Of a stretch of 64,000 nucleotides of DNA, positions 55,249 to 63,767 are shown piece by piece; within the stretch, counting starts at the first letter, position 1; each line of letters begins with the position of its first letter. The notes beneath the pieces were generated by a model, which saw nothing but the letters and a program-made list of their open reading frames with translations, was not told the origin of the DNA and made no database searches. The stretch is from Roseivirga sp. 4D4 (GTDB lineage: Bacteria; Bacteroidota; Bacteroidia; Cytophagales; Cyclobacteriaceae), in the NCBI RefSeq assembly GCF_001747095.1, contig NZ_MDGP01000001.1, forward strand, positions 975,001 through 1,039,000. Reading direction: 5' to 3'. The position numbers and the translations under genes are program-made.

Positions 55249-55638
55249 ATGAAACCTCAATTGAAGAAATGTTTAAGACTTGTTTCACTTTATGGTCTCA
55301 TTGGCTTTTACCTATTCGCTGGAGCAAATCACTTCATTGATCCGGAATTCTATTACCCATTGATCCCGGAATACCTACCATGGCCGCGTGAAATCAATCT
55401 GATTAGCGGACTAAGTGAGATTATACTGGCAATTGGTTTAATCTTCAAGCGGACACGAACAGTCAGTGCATATCTTATCATAGCCATGCTCATTGCTTTT
55501 CTTCCCTCTCATATTTATTTCATAGAATTGGGAGGGTGTGTGCATGAAGGACTTTGTGTACCGGTGTGGGTAATGTGGGTCAGGCTTTTGGTTGTTCACC
55601 CAATTCTGATGCTGTGGGTGTGGTGGCATCGGACTTAG
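55249..55638 (+). CDS. DoxX-like small membrane protein
   Basis: 129 residues with four membrane helices. The DoxX pattern is visible in the first two: FYLFAGANHFIDPEFYYP, then LIPEYLPWPREINLISGLSE. A pair of Cys residues (GGCVHEGLC) lies in the third loop. DoxX proteins are implicated in respiratory or redox functions, but the role here is unknown. Its last 59 bases overlap the 3' end of the convergent flippase-like gene. Confidence 0.82.
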   Translation: MKPQLKKCLRLVSLYGLIGFYLFAGANHFIDPEFYYPLIPEYLPWPREINLISGLSEIILAIGLIFKRTRTVSAYLIIAMLIAFLPSHIYFIELGGCVHEGLCVPVWVMWVRLLVVHPILMLWVWWHRT

Positions 55639-56506
55639 GTAGATGCTTTCCGATCTTCAGGTAAAAAATTCCGATTAGCGAGCTAATCAACGTTATCAAA
55701 AAGAACAGTGACGCCAGTGCCACAGCGGCAGTTTCGTTAAGTCCGAAAAGCTCATGTCCGACAGTAAAGGTCAATTCTCTAACACCTAAGCCACCTGGTA
55801 AGGAAAATGGCAAAGCTGCTAAAACAGATGAAACTAAGAAGAGTGTGAAGTAATCGATAAAGCCTGTTTCAACATGTAAGGCTTTCAGGATGAAGTAAGC
55901 AGAAACTAATTGTAAAGATTGAACTCCAAGTGCCTGCAGATTGGTAATATGGTTGACCTTTTTGAAGGTTTTGAAGAAGATATTCACTAATAAATAGTAG
56001 GCAGGATAAGCCAAGACTAAAGCCACCCACAGCAGAAAACCATAGCCCTCCATGGCATCCTTTGCCGAGCCTAATAAGCCGAGGCCAACAGCCAAGAAAC
56101 CCAAGGCTACAACGCCACTGATTCTATCTAACAGCGTTGCAGCGATCAATCCTTTCAGCGGTGTCTTATAGGTTTTATTCAGTAAGTAAACCTTATAGCC
56201 ATCGCCTCCAATACCACCTGGTAGGAACTGATTATACAACATTCCCAGATAGTATAGCTTCAGATTAAAGTTTTCGGATAGTTTCAGGCCCAGCACTCTA
56301 AAGAAGTAATTGAGCCTGAAGGCACTCAGCATCTTGCTGGCATTGAAGGCCAGGAAGGCGATGATCAAAGGACCAATCCTTGCTCCCAATAAGCTACGCT
56401 TCAATTCGTCAACGTCAATTTCGTTCAGAACGAAATAGATTGCGATCGTAGCAATTACAATTTGGCTAAAAAGCTTAACCCAACGTTTAAGCCTTTGCTT
56501 GTCCAA
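55580..56506 (-). CDS. Flippase-like integral membrane protein (UPF0104 / LPG-synthase TM family)
   Basis: 308 residues with about eight helices. Family signatures are LYYLGMLYNQFLPGGIGGDGYKVYLL near 85-110 and LAALPFSLPGGLGVRELTF near 230-248. These match the transmembrane part of MprF/AglD-type proteins, which handle lipid-linked substrates. It overlaps the GT2 gene by 20 bases and so is probably coupled to it, suggesting transfer or flipping of a lipid-linked sugar. The last residues (PKSDATTPTASELGEQPKA) are encoded opposite the DoxX 3' end and may be a recent extension. Confidence 0.87.
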   Translation of the reverse strand: MDKQRLKRWVKLFSQIVIATIAIYFVLNEIDVDELKRSLLGARIGPLIIAFLAFNASKMLSAFRLNYFFRVLGLKLSENFNLKLYYLGMLYNQFLPGGIGGDGYKVYLLNKTYKTPLKGLIAATLLDRISGVVALGFLAVGLGLLGSAKDAMEGYGFLLWVALVLAYPAYYLLVNIFFKTFKKVNHITNLQALGVQSLQLVSAYFILKALHVETGFIDYFTLFLVSSVLAALPFSLPGGLGVRELTFTVGHELFGLNETAAVALASLFFLITLISSLIGIFYLKIGKHLPKSDATTPTASELGEQPKA

Positions 56507-57431
56507 TGTAAGTTTCTTTCAAGCGATAGACTGTCTTATTCTGAGACTCATAGTAGGTCCTCATCATAATCTCTACAATGATTCCCACAGTGACAAACTG
56601 AATACCCGCAAGAATCATAATACTACCTAGTAAGAGCAAGGGTCGGCCCCATATATCGGCACCGGTTACAAACTTGTAGATTACCAGATAGAGGTCAATC
56701 ATAAAACCTATGGCAAAAGTCAGAATACCCAAGCCTCCAAACAGGTGCATAGGTCTCCTAAGGTACTTCTGGAAGAAGATCATTAAGATCAAATCTGCCA
56801 TTACCTTGAAGGTTCTGTTGATTCCATATTTCGATTCGCCATGAATTCTCGCATGATGATTAACATCAACCTCGGTCATTTTAGCGCCTTGAAGTTTCGC
56901 TAAAACAGGAATGAATCGATGCAACTCTCCATACAGGCCTAAGTTCTTGGCAATATCCTGCTTATAGATTCTCAAAGAGCATCCATAATCACTGAGGCGT
57001 ACATCAGTCGTGTTTCTAATGATCCAATTGGCGATTTTGCTAGGAAACTTCCTTAGCACGAAACCATCTTTTCGATTAGCCCTCACACCAGCGACTACAT
57101 CCATTCCAGACTCTTCGAGCTTACGTATCATTTTAGGAATGTCAGCCGGATCGTTTTGCAGGTCTCCATCCATGGTTACAATGTACTCGCCTTGCGCAGC
57201 ATCAATACCGGCAGACATGGCTGTACTTTGTCCATAGTTCTTATTGAAAATCAAGAGCTTGGTGCGGTCGTTGGCAATGGACTTGGCATTCTCTACAGTT
57301 TTGTCAGTAGATCCATCATCAACTAATATCAATTCGTAATCAATTCCTTCTAGGGCTTCATACTCTTTTTCACAGAGCGGGATTACATTATCTTCTTCGT
57401 TGTAAACGGTAACAACAACGGATAGCTTCAT
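56487..57431 (-). CDS. GT2 glycosyltransferase (DPM1/GtrB/ArnC-like)
   Basis: 314 residues from the ATG at 57431. The GT-A fold starts LSVVVTVYNEEDNVIPL and has LVDDGSTDKT, MDGDLQNDPAD (the DxD metal site) and the ADIPKMIRKL helix. Two membrane helices follow near 230-300. This architecture is typical of polyprenyl-phosphate glycosyltransferases, which charge a lipid carrier with one sugar on the cytoplasmic face. The coupled flippase-like protein and a GT39 transferase encoded just upstream in the opposite orientation fit a pathway of this type. Confidence 0.92.
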   Translation of the reverse strand: MKLSVVVTVYNEEDNVIPLCEKEYEALEGIDYELILVDDGSTDKTVENAKSIANDRTKLLIFNKNYGQSTAMSAGIDAAQGEYIVTMDGDLQNDPADIPKMIRKLEESGMDVVAGVRANRKDGFVLRKFPSKIANWIIRNTTDVRLSDYGCSLRIYKQDIAKNLGLYGELHRFIPVLAKLQGAKMTEVDVNHHARIHGESKYGINRTFKVMADLILMIFFQKYLRRPMHLFGGLGILTFAIGFMIDLYLVIYKFVTGADIWGRPLLLLGSIMILAGIQFVTVGIIVEIMMRTYYESQNKTVYRLKETYIGQAKA

Positions 57432-57497
57432 AGGGAAAATTTGAAGTTGCAAAGTAAAAGAGTTCTACCTCAAATACCTAATAAAGCGCATTTCGTG

Positions 57498-57505
57498 TAG
57501 CTTTG
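57498..57505 (+). promoter_or_regulatory. Candidate Bacteroidota -7 element upstream of the GT39 gene
   Basis: TAGCTTTG matches TAnnTTTG and lies only 7 bp before the ATG, which would give an almost leaderless transcript. No clear -33 box is seen. Confidence 0.3.
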
Positions 57506-57512
57506 CCATTCC

Positions 57513-59096
57513 ATGAGTAAGCAACTCTCCCTTGCCATTATTCTAGCACTCGCATTTGCAGTATCCTTTGCCAATATTGGAGGACTGGATGTCTATGCTC
57601 TGGATGAAGCCAAAAATGCCGAAGCGGCCAGAGCTATGTTCGAATCAGGGGACTATGTCGTACCCTATTACAACGGGGAATTAAGAACTGACAAGCCTTC
57701 TCTCCACTACTATTTCATGGCGGCAGGCTATCAAGTATTTGGAGTCAATGCCTTCGGTGCTAGATTCTTTTCGTCCCTGATGGGGATATTGACGATATTG
57801 ATCACCTTCCTCTTTGTTAGAAAGAATTTCAGTGAGAAAGCGGCCATCAACAGTGCTTTGGTGCTGATCGCTTCCATACATTTTAACTTGCAATTTCATA
57901 TGTCGGTGCCAGATCCATATCTGGTATTCTTTACCACTTGGGCATTCTTTTCTTTCTATGAAGCCTATAAGACCCATAGTAAATGGCACCTGCTCTCCTA
58001 TTATTTTGCCATTGGCTGTGGGTTATTGACCAAAGGCCCAATTGCATTGGCTCTGCCCGGTTTGACCGCACTAGCATTTCTTATTTTCAATAAAGACCTG
58101 AAGTGGAAAACCATTTGGCGACTTCAACCTTTTGGTGGGATAATCCTCTCCCTTCTAGTGGCCTTTCCATGGTATTGGTCGGTACATAAAGCCACGGATG
58201 GTGCATGGACAGATGATTTCTTCTTTAAGCATAACTTCTCCCGCTATTCCGAAGCCATGGAAGGACATGAGGGGCTCTTTCTATTGACCTTCGTCTTTGT
58301 CTTTTTCCTGGGTATGCTCACCTACCTTCCTTTCGTTTTTCAGTCTTTGAAGCATGCCTTTCGACAAAGGAAAAATGAGGTGTTACTATACTGTGGTTTA
58401 GCCGTAACGATCATTCTGATCTTCTTTGCAACCTCCAGTACTAAGCTTCCCAATTATACTGTCCCTGCTTATCCACTGCTAGCTGTTCTGGTTGGTATCT
58501 ATGTAAGCCAAATCAAGGCAGACTGGCTCAACAATCTTGGGAACAGAATTGGCTTAATTGCTTATTCCATATTGATGATTGGCTTCCCTGTAGGAATTTA
58601 TTTTGGCATACAGGGAGATAAAACAATCTATGGACTTACTGACCTAAGCTTCTACTTTATAGTCCTGAGTATTTCAGGCGCACTCATGCTCTTCTACGCC
58701 TTTGTTAAAAGAAATATTGAAGTAGTGTTGAGAATCAATATTACTTCTTGGATTGTGGTGATCATTCTTTTCTTTCATCTCATTTTTCCGAAAGTTGATG
58801 CCGAGAATCCAGTAAGCAAGTTGGTGCCGCAAATGGACACAACGGCCAAAATCATTTCATATCAAAGGCTGAATGCTGCATTCGTTTTCGAATTGGAGCG
58901 AGAGATTACCCGATTTACGGAATTGGCGGAAATACAAGCAACAATGCTTCAGCATGAAAAAGGCTACATTATTTCAAGAACTAACCATCGAGAAGACTTA
59001 GAGCAGATACCGGGTGTTCAATATGTTTCAGAAGCCAGAGATTTGTTTGAGAATCCTACCACTTTGATTATGATGTGGGACAGAACGAAAGAGTAG
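57513..59096 (+). CDS. GT39-family (ArnT-like) glycosyltransferase
   Basis: 527 residues with about a dozen membrane helices. The first periplasmic loop carries the catalytic-type acidic residues in LDVYALDEAKNAEAARAM and then NGELRTDKPSLHYYFMA. Both are characteristic of ArnT/PMT enzymes that transfer a sugar from polyprenyl phosphate to lipid A or protein on the periplasmic side. LTKGPIALALPG and ATSSTKLPNYTVPAYP are further signatures. It is divergent from the GT2/flippase pair, which could supply its donor. The acceptor is unknown. Confidence 0.9.
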   Translation: MSKQLSLAIILALAFAVSFANIGGLDVYALDEAKNAEAARAMFESGDYVVPYYNGELRTDKPSLHYYFMAAGYQVFGVNAFGARFFSSLMGILTILITFLFVRKNFSEKAAINSALVLIASIHFNLQFHMSVPDPYLVFFTTWAFFSFYEAYKTHSKWHLLSYYFAIGCGLLTKGPIALALPGLTALAFLIFNKDLKWKTIWRLQPFGGIILSLLVAFPWYWSVHKATDGAWTDDFFFKHNFSRYSEAMEGHEGLFLLTFVFVFFLGMLTYLPFVFQSLKHAFRQRKNEVLLYCGLAVTIILIFFATSSTKLPNYTVPAYPLLAVLVGIYVSQIKADWLNNLGNRIGLIAYSILMIGFPVGIYFGIQGDKTIYGLTDLSFYFIVLSISGALMLFYAFVKRNIEVVLRINITSWIVVIILFFHLIFPKVDAENPVSKLVPQMDTTAKIISYQRLNAAFVFELEREITRFTELAEIQATMLQHEKGYIISRTNHREDLEQIPGVQYVSEARDLFENPTTLIMMWDRTKE

Positions 59097-59100
59097 CCTG

Positions 59101-59745
59101 TTATTTCCTCAATAAGCCTTTTTGCAGCTTCTGATTATCAACCTGATTGCGCATCAAATAAACAGCTAAAACAACCGCTAATACTCCAAAGAGACTTCCG
59201 ACATATACATCTCTGGCAAAATGCTGGATAAGATAGATTCTGGAAATGCCTACCAAAACGGCCGTTACAAAGCATAGTACTTTTAAGGCTTTGCTCTTAA
59301 CAAGTAGAACCAAGAAGAAAAACAGTACAAAACCTGAAGCTGTATGACCCGAAGGAAAGCTATCATAGCCCCGGACAGTTACACCCTCTACGAAGTTCAA
59401 TGTATCAATTTGATCTGCAAAGAAGGTTTTAGGACGAGGCTCACCTGCCGAAAGCCATTGTTTGAAAATATGTACAAAGACGGTTTGAAGCGCTATGGCA
59501 ATCAACAAGGTCAGGAATTCATAGTAGTTAATAAAAAGGAGTATAAGCCCCAAAACACCTAAAATCGCTCCATCACCTAGATAAGTCCAGTATTTAAAGA
59601 ACACATCCCAAAATGGTGTATGCCGATCGTTTAGCCATAGTACGATATCACCATGAGCGGTCAAGACTAGCAATACCCCAAAAATCAAAAAGTAAATAGC
59701 GGTCAACCAGTTAACCTGCTTTCCAAAAAGTTCTCGATGTTTCAT
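59101..59745 (-). CDS. PAP2-family membrane phosphatase
   Basis: 214 residues with about six helices. The three PAP2 motifs are complete: KQWLSAGEPRP, SFPSGHTASG and SRIYLIQHFARD with the nucleophilic His. Relatives remove phosphate from undecaprenyl diphosphate, phosphatidic acid or lipid A on the periplasmic side. Next to GT2, GT39 and flippase-like genes, recycling or dephosphorylation of a lipid carrier is a reasonable inference. The ATG overlaps the trmB stop by four bases (ATGA). Confidence 0.92.
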   Translation of the reverse strand: MKHRELFGKQVNWLTAIYFLIFGVLLVLTAHGDIVLWLNDRHTPFWDVFFKYWTYLGDGAILGVLGLILLFINYYEFLTLLIAIALQTVFVHIFKQWLSAGEPRPKTFFADQIDTLNFVEGVTVRGYDSFPSGHTASGFVLFFFLVLLVKSKALKVLCFVTAVLVGISRIYLIQHFARDVYVGSLFGVLAVVLAVYLMRNQVDNQKLQKGLLRK

Positions 59746-60404
59746 GTATCGAATGTGAATTTCAGGTATTTAATCTTCTCCCCCAAGTCTAGGTACTTTT
59801 GTTCAAAGTTGGTCTTAATACCATAGTGATCATCCACATAGTCGGAGTCATAGAGATCGAAGGTATAGTTTAGATCAAGGACATCGTTTCTTTCATTCAA
59901 TACCTCAAGTGTATACTCAAAGAGGGCCGTATTGTCGGTCTTAAAATACACCTTCCCTCCTTTTTTAAGGAGTTTTTTATAAATCTCTAAGAACCTTGGT
60001 GAAGTTAATCGTCTTTTGATATCCCGGTCTTTAGGTCTTGGGTCAGGGAAAGTAATCCAAATGGTATCAATTTCTTGCGGAGCGAAAAAACCTTCAATAT
60101 TATGGATTAGGGTCCTCAAAAAGGCCACTTGTTCTAGCCCTTCATCAATCGCTTGCTTGCTCCCTACCCAAAGCCGATCTCCTTTGATATCAACCCCTAT
60201 AAAATTTGCGTCCTTGAATTGTCTCGCCAAGCCGATCGTGTATTCGCCCTTTCCGCAACCCATTTCCACTGTTATAGGTAATTCATTCTTGAAGTGATCC
60301 TTATTCCAATTTCCTTTTAGCTCATTAAACCCCTCCTTACCATCTTGAAGTAGGTTGTGTAGTGATTTATTCTCATCAAATCGCTTTAGCTTAGCTCTTG
60401 GCAT
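59742..60404 (-). CDS. trmB: tRNA (guanine-N7-)-methyltransferase
   Basis: 220 residues. It methylates G46 in the variable loop of tRNAs with S-adenosylmethionine. The SAM motif is VEMGCGKGEYTIGLA, with GVDIKGDRLWVG for the ribose Asp. The catalytic region reads TFPDPRPKDRDIKRRL, then SPRFLEIY, a TrmB hallmark. It begins one base after the folC stop and is coupled to the PAP2 gene. Confidence 0.96.
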   Translation of the reverse strand: MPRAKLKRFDENKSLHNLLQDGKEGFNELKGNWNKDHFKNELPITVEMGCGKGEYTIGLARQFKDANFIGVDIKGDRLWVGSKQAIDEGLEQVAFLRTLIHNIEGFFAPQEIDTIWITFPDPRPKDRDIKRRLTSPRFLEIYKKLLKKGGKVYFKTDNTALFEYTLEVLNERNDVLDLNYTFDLYDSDYVDDHYGIKTNFEQKYLDLGEKIKYLKFTFDT

Positions 60405-60405
60405 A

Positions 60406-61626
60406 TCAAAGGTTATCTATTTCGGCCACGACAAAAGTACTACCTCCCACAAATATCAGGTCATCTGCATTAGCCATTTTTGTGGCTGTTGCTATCGCCT
60501 CATTCACATCTGTGATATACCTAGCTTCGATGTTCAGACTTTCAACCTTTTCCTTTATGGTTTGCAAAGGCATAGCGCGAGGCACTGATGACTGACAGAA
60601 AACCAAGTTTGTGTTATCGGGTATCATCTGGATAAGGTCATCGACATTCTTATCATTCACAAAGCCCAGTACCATGTACAGGGTAGAAAAGTCTAACCCT
60701 TCCAACTGATTAATAATCAGTTGAAATGCTTCTTTATTGTGCCCTGTATCACAAATAGTTAAAGGATTGATATTCAATATTTGCCACCTGCCTTTTAAGC
60801 CCGTAAGCGCGGTTACTTGAGATAGGCCTCTGTAAACGGCTTCCTTGCTGATGGACCATCCTTGGCTTTGCAAAATCTCAATAGATTTTAACACTCCTCG
60901 TACATTTCTGGACTGATAGTTTCCCATAAGATCTGTGGGGGGAATCTCATTTTGACCATCAGCGTAATAAAGTGTTGCTCCTTTTTCTTTAGCCACAGCT
61001 TCAAATACGGGATTAACCTCTGGATCGGACTCACTAATAACCGCTGGAACATTCGGCTTAATGATCCCAGCTTTTTCCTTAGCAATTTGAGGCAATGTAT
61101 CGCCTAGCATATCCATATGGTCATAGCCAATATTGGTAATAAGCGATAGTTCAGGTGTGATTACATTAGTTGAATCAAACCTTCCACCTAAACCAACTTC
61201 AATGACCGCTATATCTACTTTTTCTCGAGCAAAGTGATCAAAGGCCATAGCTACGGTCATCTCAAAGAAAGAGGGCTTAATAGCAGTTATGGCTTCCTTG
61301 TTGTTCTCAACAAAACCGACTACAGCGTCCCTCGAAATCTCCTTTCCATTGATTCTGATACGTTCCGTGAAGTTCTTTAGGTGTGGCGAGGTATATAGCC
61401 CCACCTTCAAGCCTGAAGCTTGTAAAATAGCAGCCAGCATATGGGATGAACTTCCCTTTCCATTTGTTCCAGCAATATGGACACTCTTGAATTTCTCTTG
61501 AGGATTACCAAGATGCTCACACAATGCTATTGTATTGGATAAGTCCTTCTTAAAAGCGGTTTTACCCACTCTTTGATACATGGGGAGTGCCTGAAAGAGA
61601 AAGTCAAGCGTCTCTTGGTAATTCAT
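60406..61626 (-). CDS. folC: Folylpolyglutamate / dihydrofolate synthase
   Basis: 406 residues. This Mur-ligase-like enzyme adds glutamate to dihydropteroate or folates with ATP in the cytoplasm. The P-loop reads HIAGTNGKGSSSHML, followed by YTSPHLKNFTERIRING. The Mur central motif is VIEVGLGGRFDSTNVI, and the C-terminal domain contains CDTGHNKEAFQ and LGFVNDKNVDD. It is the first gene of the folC-trmB-PAP2 operon and is divergent from the DUF2807 lipoprotein across 119 bp. Confidence 0.96.
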   Translation of the reverse strand: MNYQETLDFLFQALPMYQRVGKTAFKKDLSNTIALCEHLGNPQEKFKSVHIAGTNGKGSSSHMLAAILQASGLKVGLYTSPHLKNFTERIRINGKEISRDAVVGFVENNKEAITAIKPSFFEMTVAMAFDHFAREKVDIAVIEVGLGGRFDSTNVITPELSLITNIGYDHMDMLGDTLPQIAKEKAGIIKPNVPAVISESDPEVNPVFEAVAKEKGATLYYADGQNEIPPTDLMGNYQSRNVRGVLKSIEILQSQGWSISKEAVYRGLSQVTALTGLKGRWQILNINPLTICDTGHNKEAFQLIINQLEGLDFSTLYMVLGFVNDKNVDDLIQMIPDNTNLVFCQSSVPRAMPLQTIKEKVESLNIEARYITDVNEAIATATKMANADDLIFVGGSTFVVAEIDNL

Positions 61627-61745
61627 GCTGCGAAGATAGAATTAGTGTTTATTTATTGAGGTATGTCAGGCAAAATTTAGGAGCGCTTACGTGTGATACT
61701 GATCTCTCCCGTCTTAATAATGAACAACGTCAAAAACATAAAATC

Positions 61746-62399
61746 ATGAAAACCAAAACCACTTTTTTAGGCTTTTTGCTCATCGTACTTTTTACAGTTA
61801 GTTGCGATAACGATGCCATTGATGCCAATGGAGCCATTGTCAACGAAGAACGTGAAATCAACGGCTTCAATTCAATATCTCTCAGTGTTCCTGCGAATGT
61901 TTACATCACCAACGAACCTGGGGAATCATTCAGAATTAAGACGCATGAGAACTTACTAAGGGTCATTGATACGGATGTGATTGGCACAACCTTGAGAATT
62001 ACTACGAATCATAACCTGAGAAACGTAAAAACATTGGAGGTGTACGTTTCGGCACTAGACTATGAAAAATTGAGTATCACAGGAGCTGGTGCCATCCGCG
62101 TTGAGAACTGCCTTGAGGTAGATAACCTAGCATTAGAGATCACGGGCGCAGGACTTATCGAAGTATGTGGTAATGCCGAAAGCCTGAACACCAAAATCAC
62201 TGGTGCTGGAAAAATTGAGGCATACGACCTTCAGGCCCTGAATACCAACGTTACCGTATCTGGTTCAGGAGAAGTTCAAACTCGGGTGTCTGAGACACTA
62301 AATGTGGATATATCAGGCGCAGGAGTGGTCCGATATATTGGAAATCCTGAAATCACGAGTAATATCAGCGGGGCGGGTGTCGTCCGAAAGGCCAATTAA
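61746..62399 (+). CDS. DUF2807 (GIN-domain) lipoprotein
   Basis: 217 residues from the ATG at 61746, with a lipoprotein signal ending in VLFTVSC. The mature part is a DUF2807 putative autotransporter adhesin head domain, a beta-helix with repeated strands of the type LSITGAGAIRV, LEITGAGLIEV, TKITGAGKIEA and VDISGAGVVRY. It is probably surface-exposed or periplasmic, with unknown function. Earlier in-frame starts lie inside the folC 5' region and lack a signal peptide. It converges with the TonB-like gene, overlapping by four bases. Confidence 0.88.
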   Translation: MKTKTTFLGFLLIVLFTVSCDNDAIDANGAIVNEEREINGFNSISLSVPANVYITNEPGESFRIKTHENLLRVIDTDVIGTTLRITTNHNLRNVKTLEVYVSALDYEKLSITGAGAIRVENCLEVDNLALEITGAGLIEVCGNAESLNTKITGAGKIEAYDLQALNTNVTVSGSGEVQTRVSETLNVDISGAGVVRYIGNPEITSNISGAGVVRKAN

Positions 62400-63376
62400 T
62401 TGGTCTTGATCACAAAGGTAACTTCCCCCTTTGAAATTGGAGCAGGTGCTTTAGAGCCGTCAGTTTGAATAAAACTAAGCTTGAGCACTTGTTTCTTATA
62501 GAACTCTACAATCGTATTATCACTGATCGTTGTGCCTGGAAGGACTGAAACCGTTAATACCTTACCTCTATCGTCTACATCAATACCAAATTTGATTACT
62601 CCATCAATTTGGGAGTCATCTTTTTCAGCAGGAGGTCTTTCCCACTTCCAACCATCAAGACTATAACTCACTGAACCGATATCTGAGCCATCAGGGTTGA
62701 TGCCATCTGTCTTCTTATTGCCTTCTGGATCTCCCTGATTCCCTTTCTTATCAGGATACTTTCCTTGATTGTTTGATGCCGCCTCTTTTGAATCAGAATC
62801 CTTCTTTTTGCCACCCATAAGTGCTCTTTGGTCCACAACAGGTTTAGGTTTTGGTTTAGGTTTGACTTCTTCTTTTTTTTCCTCTACTGGGGGCTCTTCT
62901 TTAATCTCTTCTTTCTTAACCGGAGTTACTTCTTCCACCTTTACCTCAGATTCTTCCTTAGTGGTAATTGGGTCTTCAATAACTTCTTCAGTGGGTGGAT
63001 CTTTTACAGTCTCTTGTGTCTCCACCTTAGCAGGCACAACTTCTTTCTTAACCTCTGGCTCTGGTTTAGCTACTTCTTCGACAACTTCTTCAACCGGGTC
63101 AGTTTCTTCCGTCTCAGTTTCGGTTTGTTCAGTTTCTACTTCAGCATCCGGAGGAGTATCTTCTTCGGTTTCTTCTAATTGGGCTTCGGTATCTCTTTCG
63201 ATATCACCGCCTCCCTGTTCCTGAAAGCCGAAATTCAATTCTATACCGTATTCTTCGATAGGTGGATCAGGAGCGCGCCATGCCACAAGAAAAACTAAGA
63301 GCAATATGATCAGCCCATGCACCACGCTGGTCATGATAATGCTGAACTTCTTATCTTTCTTTTCCTGATCCGACAT
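62396..63376 (-). CDS. TonB-like energy transducer
   Basis: 326 residues. One N-terminal membrane helix (SIIMTSVVHGLIILLLVFLV) is followed by a periplasmic spacer of about 130 residues very rich in Glu, Pro, Lys and Thr. The C-terminal 85 residues resemble a TonB C domain (IKFGIDVDDRGKVLTVSVLPG and FYKKQVLKLSF). The position directly after exbD supports a TonB role, coupling proton flow to outer-membrane receptors such as the one at 6445. The usual YP motif of TonB is not obvious, so a TolA-like role is an alternative. Confidence 0.82.
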   Translation of the reverse strand: MSDQEKKDKKFSIIMTSVVHGLIILLLVFLVAWRAPDPPIEEYGIELNFGFQEQGGGDIERDTEAQLEETEEDTPPDAEVETEQTETETEETDPVEEVVEEVAKPEPEVKKEVVPAKVETQETVKDPPTEEVIEDPITTKEESEVKVEEVTPVKKEEIKEEPPVEEKKEEVKPKPKPKPVVDQRALMGGKKKDSDSKEAASNNQGKYPDKKGNQGDPEGNKKTDGINPDGSDIGSVSYSLDGWKWERPPAEKDDSQIDGVIKFGIDVDDRGKVLTVSVLPGTTISDNTIVEFYKKQVLKLSFIQTDGSKAPAPISKGEVTFVIKTN

Positions 63377-63377
63377 T

Positions 63378-63767
63378 CTATTCTGCTTTTGCTACCAAAT
63401 TTGTCTTTTGCTCTAGCTTGGCAATAATCCCAGTCACCTTTACGAAAATCTCGGCCGTAATGGTTTTATCTAAATGAAGACTGACTGTTCCACCTGGTTC
63501 ACCGATTACTTTGGCCAACTCCCTTTCGAGATTGGCGAGGGTAACTTCATTATCATTCACATAGAAGATATTGCCTTCCCCTACTGTAACGCTATTCTTC
63601 TGCAAAGAGATGCTTGTTGCGGCTGCGGATGGTAAATCTACCGGTAGACCCGAAGGTGTGATAAAGGATGAAGTAAGCATAAAGAAGATCAATAACAGAA
63701 ATACAATATCCGTCATCGAGGACATACTAAATGCAGAATCAACCTTATGTTTTGATTTGATATCCAT
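63378..63767 (-). CDS. exbD: ExbD-family biopolymer transport protein
   Basis: 129 residues. A single N-terminal membrane helix carries the essential Asp in SSMTDIVFLLLIFFML near residue 20, followed by the periplasmic ExbD domain (LPVDLPSA, then SVTVGEGNIFYVNDNEV). It forms the proton channel with ExbB and drives TonB-like proteins. It sits one base from the TonB-like gene, and its ATG overlaps the stop of the ExbB gene, so the three form one operon. Confidence 0.93.
   Translation of the reverse strand: MDIKSKHKVDSAFSMSSMTDIVFLLLIFFMLTSSFITPSGLPVDLPSAAATSISLQKNSVTVGEGNIFYVNDNEVTLANLERELAKVIGEPGGTVSLHLDKTITAEIFVKVTGIIAKLEQKTNLVAKAE

Noticed and set aside
62769..63224. Ser/Thr/Gly-rich open frame on the plus strand (151 codons)
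   Set aside because: It is the complement of the Glu/Pro/Lys-rich spacer of the TonB-like protein; low-complexity antisense shadow.
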